Origin: Cutibacterium granulosum
GTDB taxonomy: Bacteria; Actinomycetota; Actinomycetes; Propionibacteriales; Propionibacteriaceae
Assembly (NCBI RefSeq): GCF_900186975.1
Contig: NZ_LT906441.1
Coordinates: 682,001 to 746,000 of the forward strand
Reading direction: 5' to 3'
DNA: 64,000 nt
Part shown: positions 35,856 through 43,686 of the stretch, one piece after another
Position numbering within the stretch: the stretch's first letter is position 1
How the letters are laid out: each line of letters starts with the position of its first letter
Program-made: the position numbers and the translations under genes
The notes under the pieces: generated by a model
Told to the model about the DNA's origin: nothing
The model's database searches: none
What the model saw: only the letters and a program-made list of their open reading frames with translations

Positions 35856-36428
35856 ATGTCCATCAAGTTCGCCATCCTGGCACTGCTTGCCGAGCGGCCG
35901 CGCCATGGCTACCAGATCAAGTCTGAGTTCGATCGGCGAACCAATCACTCCTGGCCGCTCAACATCGGTCAGGTGTACACCACTCTCGAGCGTTTGGAGC
36001 GCGATGGACTCTGCGTACGCGGCGAGGAGAACCAAGACGGGCGTGTCATCGTCACCATCACCGAGGAAGGCCGTCACGCCGTTGACGAGTGGTTCGGCAA
36101 CCCGGTCGTCCAGGACACGCCACCTCGCAATGAGATCGCCATCAAGTTGGCCATCGCTGCATCCACCAAGGGACGTGACGTTGCAGGAATCGTGCAGGCC
36201 CAGCGTCGGGTGACCGTCTCGGCCCTGCAACAGTACCGTCAGGTTCGCCGCACCATTGCCGAGGATGATCTTGCCGGTCAGCTCATCCTGGAGCGGATGG
36301 TCTTCGATGCCGAGGCGGAGATCCGTTGGCTCGACCACTGCGAGGCTGCCGCGGTGCGTGCCTCCCATCAGAAGCGCGTCGAGGCTCCCGAGGAGTCCCC
36401 GGCACGTGAGGCTCAGCTCGCGCGCTGA
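35856..36428 (+). CDS. PadR-family transcriptional regulator
   Basis: A 190-residue regulator. The winged helix (about 1-85) shows AILALLAERPRHGYQIKSEF and the wing region GQVYTTLERLERDGLCVRG. The C-terminal helical domain (about 95-175) mediates dimerisation. ATG 35856 has GGGAGG upstream. It lies 159 bp before a MacB-like ABC transporter in the same direction; PadR proteins commonly repress adjacent efflux-type ABC genes. Confidence 0.9.
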   Translation: MSIKFAILALLAERPRHGYQIKSEFDRRTNHSWPLNIGQVYTTLERLERDGLCVRGEENQDGRVIVTITEEGRHAVDEWFGNPVVQDTPPRNEIAIKLAIAASTKGRDVAGIVQAQRRVTVSALQQYRQVRRTIAEDDLAGQLILERMVFDAEAEIRWLDHCEAAAVRASHQKRVEAPEESPAREAQLAR

Positions 36429-36538
36429 GGCCAGTCCTGCACCGGAGGCAGGCAAGCCAGAATGAGCAATGGCTCTGTGCGACTGCTTCCCGTGAGCTTC
36501 AGTACCCCGTAGGCTCTGTATCCTTGTCGCGAGGATGC

Positions 36539-36560
36539 CACGCCACCGTTTGGTGGTGTG
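36539..36560 (+). promoter_or_regulatory. leader hairpin before the ABC transporter genes
   Basis: CACGCCACC and GGTGGTGTG pair over nine bases (one G-U) around a four-base loop, ending 28 bases before the TTG start. TATCCT at 36519-36524 is a possible -10 box, so the hairpin could lie near the 5' end of the transcript and influence stability or translation. Confidence 0.4.
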
Positions 36561-36587
36561 GAGGGCTGAGCTCTGGAGGTCTGAACC

Positions 36588-37517
36588 TTGAAGGCAGGTA
36601 TGGGCGCATCGCGAGATACGACGTCTACTCCCAGCGCTGCTCGTCAACCGGTGATTGCGCTCGATCATGTGACTCGTTCGTTTGGTCATGGACAGGGCGA
36701 GGTCACCGCCCTGCACGACGTCAACCTGTCGGTGGACACCGGGGAATTCGTGTCGATCATGGGTTCCTCGGGCTCTGGCAAGTCCACCCTGCTCGCCATC
36801 GCCGGGGGCTTGGAGCGGCCCACCGGCGGGCAGGTGCGCATTTCCGGACAGTCCTTGGATGGGCTGAGTCGCGACGATCTGGCACGGATACGACGGCGTC
36901 AGCTCGGATTCGTCTTCCAGGAACTCAACCTCGTCCCGACCCTCACGGCGATGGAGAACGTCTGCCTGCCTCTCGAACTCGACGGGGTTCCCGGCTCTCG
37001 AGCACGTGAGACTGCCATGTCCGTGCTCGAACAATTCTCCATGGCGCAGCTGGCCGATCGTTTCGTCGATGACATGTCGGGAGGTGAGCGCCAGCGCATT
37101 GCGATAGCCCGCGCCGTGGTGGGAGATCGTCGCATGCTCCTGGCCGACGAGCCCACTGGCGCATTGGACTCGACCTCCGGTGACGAGGTCATGTCCCTCA
37201 TCCGAGATCTGGCCGATTCCGGGGTCGCCGTCCTCCTCGTCACCCACGAGGCCCGACACGCTGGGTGGGCCGATCGGGTCGTCTTCCTGCGTGACGGCGT
37301 CCTCGTTGACGAGACGGCGGCCTACAGTGATCCGATGGACCTACTGCTGCAGGACGACGTCGCCGACATCGTGGACGCTGCTGAGCCTGCCGATGATGTG
37401 ACCGGCGTCGCGTCCGATGATGATCAGACCGGGCCCGAGATCCCCGACGCCATGCCACCTGACCCGTTCGGCGACCTCGACGATCCGTTCGACCCCGATG
37501 ACGGACCGTGGACATGA
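36588..37517 (+). CDS. MacB/LolD-type ABC transporter ATP-binding protein
   Basis: A 309-residue ATPase. Walker A GSSGSGKST (about residue 61), Q-loop FVFQELN, signature MSGGERQR, Walker B MLLADEPTGALD and switch His VTHEA are all intact. After residue 255 an acidic, disordered tail follows (DPFGDLDDPFDPDDG), not typical of the family. TTG 36588 has TGGAGGT upstream and is preferred over the ATG four codons later. The stop overlaps the permease ATG (ATGA). Confidence 0.9.
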   Translation: MKAGMGASRDTTSTPSAARQPVIALDHVTRSFGHGQGEVTALHDVNLSVDTGEFVSIMGSSGSGKSTLLAIAGGLERPTGGQVRISGQSLDGLSRDDLARIRRRQLGFVFQELNLVPTLTAMENVCLPLELDGVPGSRARETAMSVLEQFSMAQLADRFVDDMSGGERQRIAIARAVVGDRRMLLADEPTGALDSTSGDEVMSLIRDLADSGVAVLLVTHEARHAGWADRVVFLRDGVLVDETAAYSDPMDLLLQDDVADIVDAAEPADDVTGVASDDDQTGPEIPDAMPPDPFGDLDDPFDPDDGPWT

Positions 37518-40270
37518 GTGACGTCTCGGGCGAGGATGATCATCTTGGGCAGACGCGACACCGAGCGGAACCATCCGATGGGGCGGCACCTCGGCATCAC
37601 AGGGCCGTGCTGTTCCGACACGGGCATCGTCGCGAGGCCCGTCTGAACCTGCTGTCCAGACTGGCCTGGCGGGACATGACCCAGCACCGATACCGCTCGA
37701 TGGTCATCGTCATGCTCATCGCCCTGCCCGTGATCTTCGTGACGGCGATGGGCACCGCGCTCGAAGCGCAGTACCTCACTCCGAACGATCAGATCCGTGA
37801 CATCCTGGGCGACGCAGACTTCATCGTCGAGCGGATCGACAACTGGGACGGTCACTGTCGACAGGACGGGCTCAGCCGCCGTTCCTGCGGGGATTCTGCT
37901 GTGGACAGCACTCCGGCCGAGTTGGAGACCGAGCAGAGCAAGGCGCTGGAGAAGCTCACGCTCGACAATCATGAATTGCATCGCATGCGCACCGCCCGGC
38001 AACCGCTGAGGTGGGGGCAGACCTGGGTCAATGTGCGGGTGTACGGCATTGATCTCACCGGCATGCTCAACCGGCGTCTCGTCATCCCGAACGCCCCGAT
38101 GCCTGCTGCCGGCGAGATGTGGGCGTCAGCCACCACGGCCAAGCAGTTCAACTGGCAGGTGGGTACGAAGGTCTCCATGGATGGCAGGCAGTACCTTCTC
38201 ACCGGTCTGGTTCGCTCCTCGAAGACCTGGGAGCCGGAGGTCTGGGTGCGCCCGGAAAGCTCTCTGGTGGTCTCCGACACCTTCCCCAGCTACTTCGTGC
38301 GCGGTCCCCAGCTCACAGCTGCACAGGTCGACCATCTCAATGACATGGGCCTGGCCGTCGTGAGTCGTGCTGCGTTGTCCGGTGACTACTCGATCGAAGT
38401 ACGTACCCAGCTCCTTGCGCAGATCCTCACCGGCGGAGCGCTCGTGGCGCTCATCAGCGCGACGGTGGCTGCCTCGGCCTTCGTCATCTGTGCCCAGCGG
38501 CAACGGCAGACCCTCTCCATCCTGGGCACGACGGGGGCAGTGGAGCGTCAACTCGTGGGAATCGTCCTGCAGCAGGGACTGGTGCTCGGATTGACTGGTT
38601 CCATCCTGGGGGCGGTGCTGGGGTGTGGAGGAGCCAATTTCGTCATCTGGCTGCAGAACCTCAATTCCCTGGACTATCCGGTGCCCATGTCATTTCGTTG
38701 GCGGTATGCCCTGTGCGCCATCGTCATGGGCTTGGTGTCCTCACTGATGGCGTCGTGGTTGCCGGCCCGGCAGGTCGCCTCGACCAATCCGTTGCTGGGA
38801 GTGCGAGATGTCTTGCGGCCCCCGAGGAGGCTGGGCGGTCGATGGATCATTCTCATCCTGTCCCTGCTGGCATTTGCGGTGATGATCGTGGTGCCCCACA
38901 CGACGGCAGTCGGCCATTCCGTCACCCAGCTCGCCGACAGTGAGGTGTTGCTTCCGGTACTCCTCAGCGTCATGTTGCTGTACCCAGCCATCTTGATGAC
39001 CATCCCGTGGGTGCTGCACTGGAGTGTCGGGAAGTTTCCCAAACGGCGGGTCTATGTCACCCTCGCCCTGCGCGACATGGATCGCAATCGGGAGCGTGCC
39101 TCGGCCTGTGTGGCGGCATCGATGGCCGTCATGACGCTGTTCAGCTCCGTGTTGACCATCGGCGGATTCGTCGATCGGCTGGACGTGGATCACTACACAC
39201 CCCGGCTGCCCAGGAACGTTGCCGTGCTGGAGTCGACGGTTGCTCCCGGTCGCCCTGTTCCCGAGGTGGTGCGCACCCAACAGATCGCAGTGGTTCAGGC
39301 CACTGTGGGGCCAGTTGATCATGTCACTGAGGAACTCATCAAGCAGCCGGGGTGCCGGCGACGGTCGGGTTGTGACATCCTCACGGCACAGGTGTCCAAT
39401 GTCGGTGTGCGCCCAGCCTCCGAGGAGTCCCACACCGGTCTGCGTGAGGTCACGGGTTCGCAGCTTCCGGTCGTCGTTGATGACGGGTCGCTGTACAAGG
39501 TCATCACCGGGCACGAGCCTGATGCTGCCGTTCTGGATGCCCTGCATCGCGGACCGGTGGTGCTCAATCACGATCAGCTGGAGGATGGCAAGCTCACGAT
39601 CGGGATGTTCAGCGAGGCAGCCACCCAACTGAGCCAGGTGAGGCAGGTCGATGCCTTCCGGGCGCCATTCCACACCGAGGCCACTCAAGTTCCCGTGCTC
39701 ATCGGTCGGGATGCGGCTGCTCGGTTGCTCGGCGTGGCGGACCAGGACGTCCAGACCAGCGAGGGAGACATATGGGCTCGGACGTCGCATGGGATCAGCG
39801 CTCATGATCGAAGAGCCATCAGCCGGTCATTGACGGCGGCTTCTGGTCCCACCAGTACCCTCGTGCTGGATTCCGGACCTTCGCGGATGGGGCGCATCAT
39901 CGTGAATCGGGGTACCGGGATCGCGATCGTCATGCTCATGGCCATCGGTATGCTCACAACCGTCCTGACCTTGGCGGATTCCCGGTCCCAACGCGAGACC
40001 CTGTCGTCCATAGGGGCTTCCCGCGAATCGATGCGTAGGATGACGGCGATCCAGACGTTGGTCTCCACCTTCGTCGGACATGTTGCCGGAGCACTGGTGG
40101 GGGCGGTGCCTCCCATCATCGCCCTGTCTCTCCTGAGGCGGCACGCCACGTTGACGTGGGTGCCATGGGGCCAGCTGGCCGGACTGGTGTTCGGCGTGCC
40201 GATCGTGCTGGGTGGCATGGTGTACCTGACGGTGCGTTCCGTCCCGGAGTGGCGACGACGTGTCATGTAG
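37514..40270 (+). CDS. FtsX/MacB-type ABC transporter permease
   Basis: A 918-residue permease with two FtsX-like modules. After a cytoplasmic N-terminus of about 50 residues come helix 1 (about 57-78), a large extracytoplasmic domain (about 80-300), and a block of helices (about 310-430), then further helices near 450-500. A second extracytoplasmic domain (about 560-800) is followed by three helices (about 805-910). This architecture belongs to MacB-type mechanotransmission or lipoprotein/antimicrobial-peptide efflux transporters. It is translationally coupled to the ATPase gene. Substrate unknown. Confidence 0.88.
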   Translation: MSDVSGEDDHLGQTRHRAEPSDGAAPRHHRAVLFRHGHRREARLNLLSRLAWRDMTQHRYRSMVIVMLIALPVIFVTAMGTALEAQYLTPNDQIRDILGDADFIVERIDNWDGHCRQDGLSRRSCGDSAVDSTPAELETEQSKALEKLTLDNHELHRMRTARQPLRWGQTWVNVRVYGIDLTGMLNRRLVIPNAPMPAAGEMWASATTAKQFNWQVGTKVSMDGRQYLLTGLVRSSKTWEPEVWVRPESSLVVSDTFPSYFVRGPQLTAAQVDHLNDMGLAVVSRAALSGDYSIEVRTQLLAQILTGGALVALISATVAASAFVICAQRQRQTLSILGTTGAVERQLVGIVLQQGLVLGLTGSILGAVLGCGGANFVIWLQNLNSLDYPVPMSFRWRYALCAIVMGLVSSLMASWLPARQVASTNPLLGVRDVLRPPRRLGGRWIILILSLLAFAVMIVVPHTTAVGHSVTQLADSEVLLPVLLSVMLLYPAILMTIPWVLHWSVGKFPKRRVYVTLALRDMDRNRERASACVAASMAVMTLFSSVLTIGGFVDRLDVDHYTPRLPRNVAVLESTVAPGRPVPEVVRTQQIAVVQATVGPVDHVTEELIKQPGCRRRSGCDILTAQVSNVGVRPASEESHTGLREVTGSQLPVVVDDGSLYKVITGHEPDAAVLDALHRGPVVLNHDQLEDGKLTIGMFSEAATQLSQVRQVDAFRAPFHTEATQVPVLIGRDAAARLLGVADQDVQTSEGDIWARTSHGISAHDRRAISRSLTAASGPTSTLVLDSGPSRMGRIIVNRGTGIAIVMLMAIGMLTTVLTLADSRSQRETLSSIGASRESMRRMTAIQTLVSTFVGHVAGALVGAVPPIIALSLLRRHATLTWVPWGQLAGLVFGVPIVLGGMVYLTVRSVPEWRRRVM

Positions 40271-40555
40271 GCGTGGAGCGGTGCGTCAGGTGGACGTGGA
40301 ACCGACGGGTCGGTGGACGTGGACAACCGTCAGGCGGACCGGGCGATCTGACCACGTGTGACGTCTGCTGTGCGATGAACCCCTGCCGGCGTGTTTCTGA
40401 CCGCCTCCTTCGAGCTGGGCACTGCACGGACCGATCGAGGAACCATCGGGGGATGACGTCCACCGGTGTGGGGTTCGAGACCTCACGACGCCACGTGTGA
40501 GTGGTGGGGCAGATGAGTGAGCGGTGGGGCCGTGCGATGGGGAGCGTGGCACGCG
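40271..40555. other. gap between convergent permease and thrE-like genes
   Basis: 285 bp without a gene. GGTGGACGTGGA occurs twice (about 40290 and 40311). No convincing terminator hairpin was found, although two convergent transcripts should end here. Confidence 0.3.
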
Positions 40556-42352
40556 TCAGCTCGTCCCAGCTGCCTTTCGCTCCTTCAAGCTACGCCACCG
40601 CTTCCTGATACCCCGTGAGCTGGTACGTTCGCGCGGCACCGTGGCTCCCATGCCCCACGACCGGAACGTCGCCAGCCGCGAGGCGTGGTCCAGTGGCACG
40701 ATGAGGGGGCGTACCGTCAGCGCACCGAGGCTGGATCCGATGGCGATGGCGATGCCAACCAGCAGGGCCTGCATGAGGACCGTCCCACCGCCTGCGGCAC
40801 TCGGCTGGTCAAGTTGTGAGCCCAGAATCATGTACAGGCCGCGATAGATCATCATGCCGGGCATGAGTGTGACGACACCGCAGGTGACCAGTCCGACCTG
40901 CGGGAAGTCCCATCGCCTGGAGGCGGCGGTGGCTGCCATGCCCACCAGGAATGCGCCGACCCCGGAGGCTGCCGGGGCCGACATTCCCAGGGCCGCACCG
41001 AGGACATAACCGCCCCAGCCGATCGCCCCCAGGAATGCGCAGGTCACCAGGACTCGCAGACCGGCGTGGCAGGACACCCCGAACGACCAGGAGACGATGG
41101 CGGCGGCGAGCATCTGCGTGATGATGGGTCCGGAGACCCACACCGTCGGGTTGATGTATGACGGGGTGCCCACCTTGAGGCCGATCCACAGCACGCCCAT
41201 CACGCCGAGGATGATGCCGCCGGTCTGGACGAAGACGTCGACGAATCGCCCCGAACTGGTGACGACGTAGCCGTCGATGGCGTCCTGCGCGGCGGACACC
41301 ATCGACGTGCCGGCCAGCAGTGAGATCATCCCCGCTGCGACGACCAGGGAGGGCGACAACGGCAGGGTCATGTCCGCCTTCCACTGCAGGATCATGACGA
41401 GCAGTGCCATGACGGTGGGGACGGCGCCGCCCACCGCCTGGGTGAAGAAACTGGTAACGTGTCGGCGTCCCATGGCCTGCACCGCCATGTCCACCAGGCA
41501 GGTGGTGAAGAAGGCCAGGAGGACGTCCCAGATCGATCCGCTGAACAGCCAAGAGATGCCGCCCCCCATCAACCCCATGTTGAGGGTGACGAACCACGGT
41601 CGGTACAGCCGGGGCGCGGCGACGAGGGCCTCCAGGTGGCTGCGGGCGTCCTCCAGATCGACCTCGCCATTGCAGATCTGGTCGACGAGTTTCTGCAGTC
41701 GGCCCAGGCGCTGGTAGTCCGAGGTGCGTCCTCGCACGACGCGCAGTGAGGTGATGGGGTCGTCGTCCATGCTGCGGTGTTGGGTGACGATGACGGACGT
41801 GTTGGTGACGTCGACGTGAATCGTGATACCGAACGTCGCGGCCAACCGCAGGGCCATCGCGACGGCTTCGGAGGCGGAGGCGCCCACCGAGATGGCCATC
41901 GAGGTGACTCGCTCCACCAGGTCGACGACGAGACGGGCCTGGCGGGCCTCCATGTCGTCCTCGGCGGACTGCAGGTCGGAGGCCAACGGCAACGGTTTGG
42001 TGTCACGCAGGTAGCGATCCAACGGGAGCCCGAAGATGCGTCGGGCCCTGGGCGGGGGTTTGGCCGGCTGGGGCGTGGGGCTCGGCTGGTTGATCATGGG
42101 CGAGGTCGTCGTCATCGCCGGGACCGACCATGTCGTCGACGCCTCGATGGCGGTGAGCTCCTCGGGGCGCAGGGTCATCTCGACGGCGGTGGGTTCGTCG
42201 TCCAGCGGCCCGGGGGAGTCGGTGGGGTTTGACCTCGCGGAATCCGACCCCGCGGAGTTCGTCAGATGATTCTGCCGGGGCTTCTGGTTCGGGCGAAAGA
42301 TGGCGTCGTCAATGGGGCCGGGGCCAGATCCGTGTCCATGATCAGATGCCAT
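40556..42352 (-). CDS. threonine/serine exporter ThrE family protein
   Basis: A 598-residue membrane protein. A long polar, Pro/Ser-rich N-terminus (about 1-125) precedes the DUF1212/ThrE domain: a cytoplasmic part (DLVERVTSMAISVGASASEAV ... TSDYQRLGRLQKLVDQI) and then ten helices in two sets (about 250-420 and 430-560). In Corynebacterium glutamicum ThrE exports threonine and serine by proton antiport. GAGGAAGG lies upstream of the ATG at 42352. It stands alone on the minus strand. Confidence 0.85.
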   Translation of the reverse strand: MASDHGHGSGPGPIDDAIFRPNQKPRQNHLTNSAGSDSARSNPTDSPGPLDDEPTAVEMTLRPEELTAIEASTTWSVPAMTTTSPMINQPSPTPQPAKPPPRARRIFGLPLDRYLRDTKPLPLASDLQSAEDDMEARQARLVVDLVERVTSMAISVGASASEAVAMALRLAATFGITIHVDVTNTSVIVTQHRSMDDDPITSLRVVRGRTSDYQRLGRLQKLVDQICNGEVDLEDARSHLEALVAAPRLYRPWFVTLNMGLMGGGISWLFSGSIWDVLLAFFTTCLVDMAVQAMGRRHVTSFFTQAVGGAVPTVMALLVMILQWKADMTLPLSPSLVVAAGMISLLAGTSMVSAAQDAIDGYVVTSSGRFVDVFVQTGGIILGVMGVLWIGLKVGTPSYINPTVWVSGPIITQMLAAAIVSWSFGVSCHAGLRVLVTCAFLGAIGWGGYVLGAALGMSAPAASGVGAFLVGMAATAASRRWDFPQVGLVTCGVVTLMPGMMIYRGLYMILGSQLDQPSAAGGGTVLMQALLVGIAIAIGSSLGALTVRPLIVPLDHASRLATFRSWGMGATVPRERTSSRGIRKRWRSLKERKAAGTS

Positions 42353-42602
42353 CGTCGTCCTTCCTCGGTGCGTGGTTCAACAGTGGCGATCATGAAGCGT
42401 CGGCACGGTGCGTGGCAGCTCCGCCGCCCTGATCGGCATCTCTCATTGTGTCGCCCCAGCAGCCGAATTCCCAAAGAATCGGGGATTTCTGCGGTCAGTT
42501 CATCAGGAACCCCGGGGATGCCTCATCGAGGGCCTGGGCGAGGCGCATCTTTCGGGGTGATCGAGGAACCGAGCCGGGGTTGATCGGGGCCCCGATAGAC
42601 TG

Positions 42603-43409
42603 ATGCTCGTGTTGATAGCCACCGATCTGGACGGAACCCTGCTCACCGGCGACAAGCAGCTCAGTTCACGCACTCGCCGCATGCTCGCTGCAGCGGCACG
42701 CGCCGGGGTGCCGGTGGTGCCGGTGACCGCCCGTCAGATCCATGGTCTGTCCGAGTGGCGAGACGTCCTGACCAGCTGGGCGCTGTGCTCCAACGGTGCC
42801 ATCTGCTGGAATCTTGCCGACGAGACGATCCTGTTCCGTCAACTCATGGACGCCCAGATGTGCCAGCGGTTCACCCAAGATCTGCTGAAGGTCGCTCCCG
42901 GTACCGTGTTCGCCACCATTCGGGACGACGGGGAGGAGTTCGTCTCCCAGACGGGCTATGCCGAGCTGGCCGATGTGGCCGACCACAATCGTGACCCGCG
43001 CACCATGCCGTCCCTGCCGCTGGAGGACGTCGTGGCCCAGGACTGCCTCAAACTCGTGGCTCGTCACCCCAGCATGCCGGTTGACGAGCTGGCTCGGTTG
43101 GCCGTCTCGGTGGGCGGCGACCAGGTGCACGTCACGACCTCGGGGGTGCCGATGCTGGAGATCAGCCCTGCCGGGGTGACGAAGGACTCCGGTCTGGCCC
43201 TGCTGTGTGAGCACCTCGGGGTGGATCGTGCCGACGTCGTCGCCTTCGGCGACGGTGCCAACGACGTCGAGATGCTCACCTGGGCCGGCACCTCCTGGGC
43301 GGTGGGCAATGCCGTCGCGCAGGCCAAGGCGGCCGCCGATCACGTTGCCGAGTCCAATGACGACGACGGCGTTGCCCAGATCGTGGAGGGGTTGCTGAAG
43401 CGTCTCTGA
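42603..43409 (+). CDS. Cof-type HAD phosphatase
   Basis: A 268-residue hydrolase of HAD subfamily IIB: DLDGTLL near the N-terminus, CSNGA (motif II), the motif III Lys in AGVTKDSGL and GDGANDVEM (motif IV). The cap domain lies between motifs II and III. Such enzymes dephosphorylate sugar phosphates, flavin or pyridoxal phosphate. The last codons contain the possible -35 box of the ileS T-box leader. Confidence 0.88.
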   Translation: MLVLIATDLDGTLLTGDKQLSSRTRRMLAAAARAGVPVVPVTARQIHGLSEWRDVLTSWALCSNGAICWNLADETILFRQLMDAQMCQRFTQDLLKVAPGTVFATIRDDGEEFVSQTGYAELADVADHNRDPRTMPSLPLEDVVAQDCLKLVARHPSMPVDELARLAVSVGGDQVHVTTSGVPMLEISPAGVTKDSGLALLCEHLGVDRADVVAFGDGANDVEMLTWAGTSWAVGNAVAQAKAAADHVAESNDDDGVAQIVEGLLKRL

Positions 43410-43422
43410 ACGGGATTACACT
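43392..43422 (+). promoter_or_regulatory. possible promoter of the ileS leader
   Basis: TTGCTG (43392-43397) and TACACT (43417-43422), spaced 19 bases, longer than ideal. It lies just before the T-box RNA, so the position is right, but the pairing is weak. Confidence 0.35.
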
Positions 43423-43429
43423 GTGGTGG

Positions 43430-43680
43430 ACCGCACAGCGATGATGGGGCCATCACCCCGGAGCCGCCGGAAGAACGGGCGCAAGCCTCACTAGACCCGG
43501 CAGCGGTGGGCCAATGAGCGGCGTCACCAGCGCCGATCGGGACGAGCGACACCAACTTGGTCAAGCCGTCCTGATCCAGGATCGTCAGGGTCATCTGCTG
43601 GGACGCAATGAGGGTGGTACCGCGGGTACCCCGGACGTCCGGGTTCTCGTCCCTCGTCACACCGACGAGACGAAGGACTG
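43430..43680 (+). promoter_or_regulatory. T-box riboswitch (isoleucine) of ileS
   Basis: The leader carries the T-box core AGGGTGGTACCGCGG at 43611-43625, which pairs with the uncharged NCCA end of tRNA. Near the 5' end GGGG/CCCC closes a small loop CCATCA, exposing ATC (43452-43454), the isoleucine codon, as in the ultrashort stem I described for actinobacterial ileS T-boxes. After the T-box, TCTCGTC/GACGAGA or CTCGTC/GACGAG hairpins end two bases before the ribosome-binding site GAAGGA (43672-43677). No terminator with a T-run is present, so control is probably translational: uncharged tRNA-Ile frees the start of ileS. Confidence 0.88.
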
Positions 43681-43686
43681 CATCCG

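Noticed and set aside
35490-37259. 589-codon minus-strand frame over the PadR and ABC genes
   Set aside because: Antisense to two well-defined genes and an intergenic region, no ribosome-binding site or domain.
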